16,934 nucleotides of DNA from CAZKTS01 sp964555735 (GTDB taxonomy: Bacteria; Actinomycetota; Acidimicrobiia; IMCC26256; PALSA-555): positions 1 through 16,934 of the forward strand of contig CAZKTS010000012.1 of assembly GCA_964555735.1 (NCBI GenBank), read 5' to 3'. This document shows, piece by piece, positions 1 through 6,133 of this stretch. The notes beneath the pieces are model-generated. The model worked only from the letters and a program-made list of their open reading frames with translations. It had not been told where the DNA came from and searched no databases. The position numbers and the translations under genes are program-made. How positions within the stretch are numbered: position 1 is the first letter of the stretch; each line of letters starts with the position of its first letter.

Positions 1-80
1 CGCCAGTGGTCGGCGAGCTCGGTGCCGTCGAAGAGCCCGATGACGGTCTGGGTGTTCCCGGTGTCGATGCAGAGCAACAT
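1..80 (-). CDS. coaX: Type III pantothenate kinase, N-terminal fragment
   Basis: Only the first 26 codons lie in the window; the gene runs off the left edge. The product would phosphorylate pantothenate, the first step of CoA synthesis, in the cytoplasm. The visible N-terminus reads MLLCIDTGNTQTVIGLFDGT, with the DxGNT phosphate-binding motif of the CoaX family (acetate/sugar kinase fold) at residues 6-10, followed by the usual xxxGLFDG stretch. The ATG at 80 is the first possible start in this frame near the motif. It lies 45 nt after the nadC stop, and panD and panC are upstream in the same run, which fits a pantothenate-to-CoA role. No strong ribosome binding site is visible. The catalytic Asp and dimer regions cannot be judged. 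Confidence 0.85.
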   Translation of the reverse strand, partial: MLLCIDTGNTQTVIGLFDGTELADHW

Positions 81-125
81 GGAGCCCCCGACCCTAGGCC
101 CCCGCTGCCCGGGTGGCCGAGTGGT

Positions 126-992
126 TCACGCCGTTCGGTCAGGGCCGATGTCGAGGCCGATGTCGAGCGCCGGGGCGGACTGCGTGATCGCACTGGTGGA
201 GATGAGGTCGGCACCGGTGGCCGCATAGTCGGCCACGGTCTCGAGGGTGACGCCGCCGGAGATCTCGACCGGCGTGTCCGGCCGTTCGCTGTCGCGCACG
301 AGCCCGACGCAGGTGGTGGCGTCGGCCGGCGACATGTTGTCGAGCATGAGCAGGTCGGCACCGGCGGCCAGCGCCTCGAGCACGAGCTCGGGCCGGTCGC
401 ACTCGACCTCCACGCCGCGCCCCGGCCAGCGGGAGCGCGCGAGCCGGACCGCGTCGGTCACCGACAGTGCCCCGAGGTGGTTGTCCTTGATGAGCACCAT
501 CTCCGAGAGCGACCCGCGGTGGTTCACGCCACCACCGGCGCGCACGGCGGCCTTCTCGAGCGAACGCAGACCCGGCAGGGTCTTGCGGGTGTCCCAGATG
601 CGCGCGCCGCCGCCCGCGGCGTCGACGAAGCGGCGGGTCAGGCTCGCGACCCCCGACAGGTGGCAGAGGAAGTTGAGCGCGGTGCGCTCGCCGGTCAGGA
701 CCGAGCGCAGCGGACCACCGACGCGGCCGAGGGTCTGGCGCGCCTCGATGCGGTCGCCGTCGGCGACGTTCCATTCGACGTCGACCCGGTCGTCGAGCTG
801 GGCGAACGCCTCGGTGGCGCACGCGGTCCCGGCCACGACGCCCGGGGCGCGCGCGACGAACGCCGCCACCGTGGTCGCGTCGGCCGGCAGGAGGGCGGCG
901 GTGAGGTCGCCCAGCGGGCCGAGGTCCTCGGCCAGGGCGCGGGCGACCGCGTCGCGGACGTCCGCGGCCGGAGGCTCGACGTCGGCCGTCAT
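126..992 (-). CDS. nadC: Nicotinate-nucleotide diphosphorylase (quinolinate phosphoribosyltransferase)
   Basis: Converts quinolinate and PRPP to nicotinate mononucleotide, CO2 and PPi, the third step of de novo NAD synthesis, in the cytoplasm. The product has 288 residues, the normal length. Family signatures are all present: GERTALNFL at 101-109, the substrate-binding TRKTLPGLR at 135-143, KDNHL at 169-173, LDNM at 217-220 and EISGG at 243-247. The ATG at 992 overlaps the nadB stop codon by 4 nt (ATGA), so the two are probably translationally coupled. The frame stays open well upstream of 992, but that stretch lies inside nadB and encodes an Arg/Pro/Ala-rich shadow, so the shorter start is correct. 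Nothing looks degraded. Confidence 0.97.
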   Translation of the reverse strand: MTADVEPPAADVRDAVARALAEDLGPLGDLTAALLPADATTVAAFVARAPGVVAGTACATEAFAQLDDRVDVEWNVADGDRIEARQTLGRVGGPLRSVLTGERTALNFLCHLSGVASLTRRFVDAAGGGARIWDTRKTLPGLRSLEKAAVRAGGGVNHRGSLSEMVLIKDNHLGALSVTDAVRLARSRWPGRGVEVECDRPELVLEALAAGADLLMLDNMSPADATTCVGLVRDSERPDTPVEISGGVTLETVADYAATGADLISTSAITQSAPALDIGLDIGPDRTA

Positions 993-2596
993 GGCGTGGG
1001 GGCCGGTGCGGGAAGCGGGACGAACGACGGCAGGGTCTCGCCGGTGAAGACGAGCCGGCCGGCGAACGCGCTCGACTCCTCGAGGAAGTCGACGCGCGTG
1101 TGGGTGCCGCGCGACTCCTCGCGGGCGAGGGCAGCCTGGGCGAGCGCGCTGCTCACGTCGCGCAGGTTGACCACCTCGGGATCGTCGGACTCGACCGACG
1201 CGAGGAAGGCCGCGGCCTCGGTGAGCGAGCCGGCGTCGCGCAGCACGCCGGCGTCGCGGGTCATCGTCCGTTGGAGCTCGATACGGTCCTTGTCGTCGGG
1301 GTCGGGCACCCGACGCGACCCGGTGACGGCCGGCGCGGAGCGGAACGACGAGCCGAGCTCGAGGATCCCTCGCATCACCCCGGCCTCGTCGGGCCCCTGC
1401 TTGCCCCGGGCGATGGCCTCGACGGTGCGCGAGCCGAAGACGAGGCCGTCGAGCAGCGAGTTGGAGGCGAGCCGGTTGGCGCCGTGCACGCCCGAGCACG
1501 CCGCCTCGCCGCAGGCCCAGAGCCCGGGGAGACTGGTCGCGCCGTCGAGGTCGGTGCACACGCCACCCGAGAGGTAGTGGGCCGCGGGCGCGACCGGCAG
1601 CCAGTCCTTCGAGGGGTCCAGGCCCACCCGGGTGCACGCGCCCCAGACCGTGGGGAAGCGGTCGGAGAAGTGCTCGATCGACGTCGCGTCCAACCAGAGG
1701 TGGTCGAGGCCTCGCTCGTTGAGCCGACGCGTGATCGCGCGCGCGACCACGTCGCGCGGCGCGAGGTCGGCGAGCGGGTGCTCGTCGACCATGAACCGCA
1801 CGCCGGCCTCGTCGCGCAGCACCGCGCCTTCGCCGCGGAGGGCCTCGGAGAGCAGCGGGCGCGGCATCGACGGGTGGTGCAGCGCGGTCGGGTGGAACTG
1901 CATGAACTCGACGTCGGCCACCGCGACGCCGGCGCGCAGCGCCATCGCGATGCCGTCACCCGTGGAGAGCGACGGGTTGGTGGTGACGGCGAAGCACTGG
2001 CCCGCGCCGCCGGTGGCGATCACGGTGTGCGGCGCGCGGATCTCATGGAGGGTGCCGGTGGGGTCGGCGGCGGTGATGCCGACCGCCCGATCATCCTCGA
2101 CGATCAGATCCTGGGCGAACCAGCCCTCGCGGACCTCGGCGACGGTCTCGTGGACCGCGGCGACCAGGGCGCGCTCCACCTCCGCCCCGGTGGCGTCGCC
2201 GCCGGCGTGGAGGATGCGGGCGACCGAGTGCCCGCCCTCGCGAGTGAGGGCGAGGCCGTCGGCGTCGGCGAGACGGTCGAACTCCGCGCCCATGCCGATG
2301 AGCTCCTGCACGCGCCGCGGGCCCTCGGTGACGAGCTCACGGACGGCGTCGACGTCGCAGAGACCCGCGCCGGCCGAGAGCGTGTCGGCGAGGTGCAGCT
2401 CGGGTGAGTCGAGGTCGTCGCCGAACGCCGTGGCCGCCACACCGCCCTGCGCGTACTGCGTGGCCGACGAGCCGAGCTCGGTCTTGGTGACCACGACCAC
2501 CGAGCACCCCGTGCGTGCCGCGTGCACCGCGGCGGAGAGTCCGGCGACGCCGCCACCGAGCACGAGGACATCCGGCCCCGCGGCCACGTCGGACAT
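989..2596 (-). CDS. nadB: L-aspartate oxidase
   Basis: FAD enzyme that oxidises L-aspartate to iminoaspartate, the first step of de novo NAD synthesis; NadA then condenses the product to quinolinate. The 535-residue product has the FAD-binding GGGVAGL at 14-20, the ALRGEGAVL active-site region at 252-260, FMQFHPTALH at 231-240, AAHYLSGGV at 338-346 and the family signature GANRLASNSLLDGLVFGSR at 372-390. A C-terminal helical domain follows, as in succinate dehydrogenase/fumarate reductase flavoproteins. ATG 2596 is 11 nt after the panD stop; upstream in-frame codons fall inside panD. Its stop overlaps the nadC start. No nadA is in the window, so the quinolinate synthase partner must be encoded elsewhere. 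Confidence 0.97.
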   Translation of the reverse strand: MSDVAAGPDVLVLGGGVAGLSAAVHAARTGCSVVVVTKTELGSSATQYAQGGVAATAFGDDLDSPELHLADTLSAGAGLCDVDAVRELVTEGPRRVQELIGMGAEFDRLADADGLALTREGGHSVARILHAGGDATGAEVERALVAAVHETVAEVREGWFAQDLIVEDDRAVGITAADPTGTLHEIRAPHTVIATGGAGQCFAVTTNPSLSTGDGIAMALRAGVAVADVEFMQFHPTALHHPSMPRPLLSEALRGEGAVLRDEAGVRFMVDEHPLADLAPRDVVARAITRRLNERGLDHLWLDATSIEHFSDRFPTVWGACTRVGLDPSKDWLPVAPAAHYLSGGVCTDLDGATSLPGLWACGEAACSGVHGANRLASNSLLDGLVFGSRTVEAIARGKQGPDEAGVMRGILELGSSFRSAPAVTGSRRVPDPDDKDRIELQRTMTRDAGVLRDAGSLTEAAAFLASVESDDPEVVNLRDVSSALAQAALAREESRGTHTRVDFLEESSAFAGRLVFTGETLPSFVPLPAPAPTP

Positions 2597-2607
2597 GGGG
2601 ACCGATG

Positions 2608-3003
2608 CTAGAGGGCGGCGCGCAGTCCGGGGCTGGTCGACGGCGGGTCCGATGCGTGCGGGACGGTCGGACGGTTCGCCTCGTCGACGTGCACGACGAG
2701 CGGCTCGTACCGGGCGAGCTCGGCCTCGTCGTAGTGCGCGTAGCTGATGACGATGACCTTGTCGCCCGGGTGGACGAGGCGGGCCGCCGCGCCGTTCAGG
2801 ATCACGTCGCCGGGCCCACCCGTGATGACGTAGGTCTCGAGCCGGGCACCGTTGTCGATGTCGAGCACGTGCACCTGCTCGTGCTCCTGGAGGTCGGCCA
2901 GCTCCATGAGGGCAGGGTCGAGCGTGATCGACCCGACGTAGCTGACGTCGGCGCCGGTGCACGTGGCCCGGTGGATCTTCGACTTCATCATGATGCGGTG
3001 CAT
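2608..3003 (-). CDS. panD: Aspartate 1-decarboxylase (pyruvoyl enzyme)
   Basis: Decarboxylates L-aspartate to beta-alanine, which PanC joins to pantoate. The product has 131 residues. The self-cleavage site Gly24-Ser25 is in YVGSITLDP, at exactly the canonical position; Ser25 becomes the pyruvoyl group. Lys9, Arg54, Thr57 and Tyr58 of the active site and the NGAAA stretch at 70-74 are in place. ATG 3003 is chosen because AGGAG lies 5 nt upstream; an in-frame GTG at 3009 overlaps the panC stop but is too close to that Shine-Dalgarno. The last 20 or so residues are a Pro/Ser-rich tail, probably disordered and beyond the double-psi barrel. Sits directly after panC, as is usual. Confidence 0.97.
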   Translation of the reverse strand: MHRIMMKSKIHRATCTGADVSYVGSITLDPALMELADLQEHEQVHVLDIDNGARLETYVITGGPGDVILNGAAARLVHPGDKVIVISYAHYDEAELARYEPLVVHVDEANRPTVPHASDPPSTSPGLRAAL

Positions 3004-3005
3004 GG

Positions 3006-3908
3006 TCACTCCTGGGGGACGGCGATGGCGGGGTGTGCGCAGGCAACGTCGCCGTCGCGCACGGTGAACGTCGTGTTGTCGATGAGCCGGGTGCGCCCGA
3101 GCCGGACGGCGAGCGCGACGAGGTGCTCGACGCCGTCGTCGATCGTGGTCACCGACGTGAGGTCGTCGGCGCGCACGACCTCCGCGTAGTCGAGCGTCGC
3201 GAGCGGCTCGGCGTCGACGACGGCCGTCACCGCCGAGCGGACGCGCGCGGCGTCGCGCTCGCCGTCGGTGACCACGGCGACGCCGGCGGCGAGGGCGCGG
3301 CTCAGGACGCGTGCCGCGGTGCGCTCCTGCGGGTCGAGGTAGGCGTTGCGGCTCGACATGGCGACGCCGTCGGCCTCGCGCACGATCGGGCACCCGACCA
3401 CCTGCACCGGCAGGTCGAGGTCGGCGACCATGCGTCGCACCACCTGGAGCTGCTGGAAGTCCTTCTGGCCGAAGTACGCAGTGCACGGACCGACGATCGA
3501 GAGCAGCTTGGTCACCACCGTGGCGACGCCGGCAAAGTGGTGGGGACGGGACGCGCCGCAGAGGCCGTCGGTGAGTCCGCTCACCGTCACCGTCGTCGCC
3601 GGCGGTTGGGGGTACATCTCGTCGACCGACGGCGTGAAGAGCACGTCGACCCCGACGCCGTCGGCGGCGCGCGCGTCGCCATCCGGATCGCGCGGGTACT
3701 TGCTGAGGTCCTCGTTCGGCCCGAACTGCGTCGGGTTCACGAAGAGGCTGACGACCACGAGGTCGTGGTGCTCACGGGCCGCGCGCATGAGCGCGAGATG
3801 ACCATCGTGGAAGTAGCCCATCGTGGGCACGAAGCCGACCGTCCCGCCGTCGCGACGCGTCGCCTCGGTGGCGGCCCGCACCTCGGCGATGCGCTCGACC
3901 GTCCTCAC
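3006..3908 (-). CDS. panC: Pantoate--beta-alanine ligase (pantothenate synthetase)
   Basis: ATP-dependent condensation of pantoate and beta-alanine to pantothenate in the cytoplasm. The 300-residue product carries the nucleotidyltransferase HxGH motif as HDGH at 34-37 within PTMGYFHDGH, then NPTQFGPNEDLSKYPRD at 58-74, RPHHFAGVATVV at 121-132, FGQKDFQQL at 146-154 and the KMSKS-like MSSRNAYL at 184-191. The family more often has PTMGALHEGH, so Tyr32, Phe33 and Asp35 are local substitutions. The GTG start at 3908 overlaps the stop of the DUF2520 gene by 4 nt (GTGA). No panB (ketopantoate hydroxymethyltransferase) is visible in this window. The preceding gene may supply the ketopantoate reductase step. 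Confidence 0.96.
   Translation of the reverse strand: MRTVERIAEVRAATEATRRDGGTVGFVPTMGYFHDGHLALMRAAREHHDLVVVSLFVNPTQFGPNEDLSKYPRDPDGDARAADGVGVDVLFTPSVDEMYPQPPATTVTVSGLTDGLCGASRPHHFAGVATVVTKLLSIVGPCTAYFGQKDFQQLQVVRRMVADLDLPVQVVGCPIVREADGVAMSSRNAYLDPQERTAARVLSRALAAGVAVVTDGERDAARVRSAVTAVVDAEPLATLDYAEVVRADDLTSVTTIDDGVEHLVALAVRLGRTRLIDNTTFTVRDGDVACAHPAIAVPQE
3009..3013 (-). promoter_or_regulatory. Ribosome binding site of panD
   Basis: AGGAG on the minus strand, 5 nt before the ATG at 3003. It overlaps the last codons of panC and decides between the ATG at 3003 and the GTG at 3009. Confidence 0.7.
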
Positions 3909-4738
3909 GGCGCGACCTCGAGCAGTGCCTCGAGCTCCACGTCGTCGCGCGCCGAGAGCCGGTGCGCCTCGGCGGCGAGCGCACGGTAGGCGGCACGCTC
4001 GTCGGTCGGCAGCGCGTCGAGATGCGCGGCCACCGTGCCGGCGTCGCCGCGGGCGACCGGCCCGGTGAGCGCGGCCTGGGGGCCGCGCTCGAACGCGTTG
4101 GCGACGGTCGACTCCACCAGCGGGCGGAACGCGTCGAGCGGAACCTCCGCCGACGCGGCGAGGCGCTCGACCTGGCCGAGCAGCGCAGTCACGTGGTTCG
4201 ACGCCACGCACGCAGCCGCGTGGTACCGGGCTCGCGCCGCGTCGGGCACCGGGAACGGACGCAGCCCCATGGCGAGCGCCAGCTCGCCGACCACGTTGGG
4301 GCCCGCGACCGCGGCCCACGCGCCGGCAAGGGCCGCGCCCTCGGCGCCCGCGGGCAGGGTCTGGAGGGGATGGAGCGCACCGACCTCGACGTCGTCGCGC
4401 GCCGCGACGATCGGGGCGAGCGCGTCCAGACCGCGCGCGCCGGAGAGGTGCACGACGAGCGCGCCCGGTCGGAGCGACGCCGTGATCACGGCCGCCGTCG
4501 CCTCGATCGCGGCGTCGGGCGTCGCGAGGACGACGAGGGACACGGCGGCGCCGGCGTCGTCGACGGGGACGGTGCGCGCACCGAGGCGTCGGGCGAGGGC
4601 GACGGTCGAGGGTGCGTCCGGCGACCGCCCTGCGACCGCGGCGGCCCGCCAGCCGGCGTCGACGAGCGCGAGGGCGACCGCGGTCCCGGCGCGACCGGGA
4701 CCCACGAGCGCGAACGCGCGGGCGGTGGTGTCGTCCAC
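3905..4738 (-). CDS. Rossmann-like and DUF2520 domain protein, candidate ketopantoate reductase
   Basis: The 277-residue protein has an N-terminal NAD(P)-binding Rossmann fold (GPGRAGTA at 13-20, strand-helix pattern to about residue 125) and a C-terminal helical DUF2520 domain with its hallmarks: GALHPLQTL at 120-128, ACVASNH at 176-182 and ALTGPVARGD at 223-232. The architecture resembles 6-phosphogluconate-type dehydrogenases. Proteins of this family sit next to panC in many Actinomycetota (Rv3603c in M. tuberculosis, from memory), and I recall that the alternative ketopantoate reductase PanG of Francisella is of the same broad type. Reduction of ketopantoate to pantoate is therefore a reasonable guess, but it is inferred from position and fold. 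The GTG start at 4738 has an AGAGGG Shine-Dalgarno 6 nt upstream. Confidence 0.9.
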   Translation of the reverse strand: MDDTTARAFALVGPGRAGTAVALALVDAGWRAAAVAGRSPDAPSTVALARRLGARTVPVDDAGAAVSLVVLATPDAAIEATAAVITASLRPGALVVHLSGARGLDALAPIVAARDDVEVGALHPLQTLPAGAEGAALAGAWAAVAGPNVVGELALAMGLRPFPVPDAARARYHAAACVASNHVTALLGQVERLAASAEVPLDAFRPLVESTVANAFERGPQAALTGPVARGDAGTVAAHLDALPTDERAAYRALAAEAHRLSARDDVELEALLEVAP

Positions 4739-4783
4739 TGGAAACCCTCTCGATCCAGCCCCGTGCGGGTGCCGGTCCGGGCT

Positions 4784-5617
4784 CTACGGCAGACGCAAGG
4801 ATAGGTCGGTCAGCCGCACACCCGGCCAGTCATGTGCCGGTGCGTCGAGCAGGCCCGGCGGGAGGAAGTCGTGGAGGGGCGCCAGCACGAAGCCCCGGAC
4901 CGCCATCCGCGGGTGCGGGATCTCGAGGTCGGGATCGTGCACCTCCTCGTCGCCGAGCATCAGGACGTCGACGTCGAGGGTCCGCGGCCCCCAGCGCTCG
5001 CCCCGGACGCGGTGCGCCTCCTGCTCGAGCGACTGCGCGAGGTCGAGCAGGGCGTGCGCGCCGAGCGTCGTGTCGACGGCGACCACCGCGTTGAGGAACT
5101 GCCCCTGCGCGGGCCCGCCCACCGGCTCGGTCTCGTAGACCTGCGAGACGGCCATCACTTCCACCCCGTCATGCGCGGCAAGACCGTCGACCGCGAGCTG
5201 CAGATACTCCAACCGATCGCCGAGGTTCGAGCCGATGCCGAGGTACGCGCGTCGGTACCCGCCGACCCGCGGGACGAGCGGGAGGTTGTAGTCGTCGAGG
5301 AACTCGCGACGGCTCATGCGGTCGAGGTCGTCGCGGATGCTCGCGGTCACCCGGTCCGCGATGCCCACGTTGTGGCCGCACCGGACCTCGAAGATGGCCT
5401 CGTCCGTCGCGAGCTCACGGACACGTGAGCAGACCGTCGCCGTGCCGACGCCCCACGAGTCCTCGAGGAAGTGCGCGATCAGCACGTCGATGACCGCACC
5501 GATCGACACGCGCTCGAGATCCGAGTCGCCGTCGACCGGCTCGGTCGCGACCGTCAGCGAGTCGCTCGCCGGCTCGTCGACGCTCTCAGAGCCCGTTCTT
5601 GGCACGTTGCGTCTCAT
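4784..5617 (-). CDS. folK: FolK pyrophosphokinase with a long N-terminal extension
   Basis: Transfers pyrophosphate from ATP to 6-hydroxymethyl-7,8-dihydropterin in folate synthesis. With the ATG at 5617 the product has 277 residues; the FolK domain is only residues 124-277 (YLGIGSNLGDR at 125-135, then VSQVYETEPVGG, the HRVRGERWGPRTLDVDVL stretch, and IPHPRM). Residues 1-120 are extra. Residues 1-30 are polar; about 36-110 are predicted helical, with two Cys (63, 80). The G/C bias at third codon positions continues throughout 5317-5580, so the extension is coding. The start is uncertain: codons 1-10 (5617-5588) lie in a hairpin and use unusual AGA, CCA and TCT codons, and no Shine-Dalgarno is seen. 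GTG 5509 (241 aa) or ATG 5317 (177 aa, typical FolK length) are alternatives. I do not recognise the extra domain. Confidence 0.93.
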   Translation of the reverse strand: MRRNVPRTGSESVDEPASDSLTVATEPVDGDSDLERVSIGAVIDVLIAHFLEDSWGVGTATVCSRVRELATDEAIFEVRCGHNVGIADRVTASIRDDLDRMSRREFLDDYNLPLVPRVGGYRRAYLGIGSNLGDRLEYLQLAVDGLAAHDGVEVMAVSQVYETEPVGGPAQGQFLNAVVAVDTTLGAHALLDLAQSLEQEAHRVRGERWGPRTLDVDVLMLGDEEVHDPDLEIPHPRMAVRGFVLAPLHDFLPPGLLDAPAHDWPGVRLTDLSLRLP

Positions 5618-5650
5618 ATGGACTGACGGAACGTGCCAAGAACCGGCTCT
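5588..5650. repeat. Long inverted repeat around the folK start codon
   Basis: Two 21-nt arms, 5588-5608 and 5630-5650, are complementary at 20 of 21 positions; the single mismatch is 5594/5644. They flank a 21-nt centre in which 5610-5613 can also pair with 5625-5628. The apex holds the palindrome CATATG, which contains the minus-strand ATG (5617) of folK. It could be an RNA hairpin controlling folK translation, a palindromic mobile repeat, or a protein binding site. The AT-richer, codon-atypical arms contrast with the flanking coding sequence. Confidence 0.85.
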
Positions 5651-5711
5651 AGCCCTTGACCTGGCCCTTGACCTGGCCCTCGACCTTGACCTGGCCCTCG
5701 CTCTTGACCTT
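5651..5711. repeat. Degenerate tandem repeat, CTTGACCTGGCC unit
   Basis: On the plus strand the 12-mer CTTGACCTGGCC occurs three times. The first two copies are contiguous, from 5654. The third follows an inserted CTCGAC, and a truncated CTTGACCTTGG follows an inserted CTCGCT. On the transcribed strand the core is GGTCAAG spaced by GGCCA-type units. It lies between folB and folK and is not obviously coding. Confidence 0.75.
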
Positions 5712-5756
5712 GGTGGAGAGCCGAGGGGGCACGGAGTGCCCCCCTCGCTCTCCGCC
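5712..5756. repeat. GC-rich hairpin directly after folB
   Basis: Arms 5712-5732 and 5736-5756 enclose a 3-nt loop. Seventeen of 21 positions pair without gaps, one further position can form a G-U pair in RNA, and a one-base bulge on each side restores the rest. The hairpin lies 9 nt beyond the folB stop. No U-run follows in the direction of transcription, so it is not a classical intrinsic terminator; attenuation, RNA processing or mRNA stabilisation are possible. Confidence 0.7.
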
Positions 5757-5765
5757 AACCGGGGA

Positions 5766-6125
5766 TCACCGCTCGATGCGGACGGCGACGTGGTCGACCA
5801 TGGCGCGCACGGGGGGGTGGAGCTTGCGGACGGTGACCGAGACGCCGGTCACGCGATCGTCCTGGCAGCAGACCTCGGCGATGCGCGTCGCGAGCCGCTC
5901 GAGCAGCGCGTACCGCTCGGAGCTGACGACCCGACTGATCGCCTCGCACACCGCCGAGTAGTCGATCGTGTCGTCGAGCGCGTCGGACTCGCCGGCCGAC
6001 GTCAGGTCGGCGGTGAGCTCGACGTCGACCTCGAACGGCTGCGGACGGGTCTGCTCCTCGGGGAGCACCCCGTGCACGCCGAGCTCGCGCAGCCCCTTGA
6101 TGATGATGTGGCCGTTCGCAGCCAT
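5766..6125 (-). CDS. folB: Dihydroneopterin aldolase
   Basis: Cleaves 7,8-dihydroneopterin to 6-hydroxymethyl-7,8-dihydropterin and glycolaldehyde, between FolE and FolK in folate synthesis; works as a ring-shaped oligomer. The 119-residue product has the tunnelling-fold signatures: IIIKGLRELGVHGVLPEE at 7-24 (substrate-binding Glu near 23-24), DTIDYSAV at 52-59, LLERLATRIAEV at 74-85 and the catalytic Lys101 in VRKLHPPV. The length is normal. ATG 6125 lies 8 nt after the stop of the phosphatase-like gene, with GAGG 6 nt upstream. The next gene, folK, is separated by about 150 nt of repeats, the largest gap in this run. Confidence 0.95.
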   Translation of the reverse strand: MAANGHIIIKGLRELGVHGVLPEEQTRPQPFEVDVELTADLTSAGESDALDDTIDYSAVCEAISRVVSSERYALLERLATRIAEVCCQDDRVTGVSVTVRKLHPPVRAMVDHVAVRIER

Positions 6126-6133
6126 CGCGGGCC

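Noticed and set aside
108..130. GCCCGGGTGGCCGAGTGGTT-like stretch resembling the 5' half of a tRNA-Ser or tRNA-Leu
   Set aside because: No T-arm (GGTTCGA-type) sequence or matching acceptor 3' half follows within about 90 nt, and it runs into the nadC stop codon.
6..1577. Long open frame on the plus strand opposite nadC and nadB, rich in Arg, Gly and Asp
   Set aside because: Mirror frame of strongly biased GC-rich genes on the minus strand; no recognisable domain, and the minus-strand genes have complete family motifs.
5596..5640. TTGGCAC elements in the inverted repeat, reminiscent of a sigma-54 -24 box or a -35 box
   Set aside because: No TTGC element at the sigma-54 spacing; a TTGGCA with TATGAG at 15 nt on the minus strand is too poor a match and spacing to call a promoter.
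5619..5758. Extension of the folK frame upstream to a TTG, giving an Arg/Ser/Ala-repeat N-terminus
   Set aside because: It translates the tandem repeat and hairpin, has no Shine-Dalgarno, and its codons do not show the local bias.
5651..5768. The folB reading frame stays open after its TGA and encodes a GQVKGQVKG-like repeat up to a TAG at 5651
   Set aside because: No readthrough or selenocysteine context; folB is complete without it and the frame is explained by the 12-nt tandem repeat.
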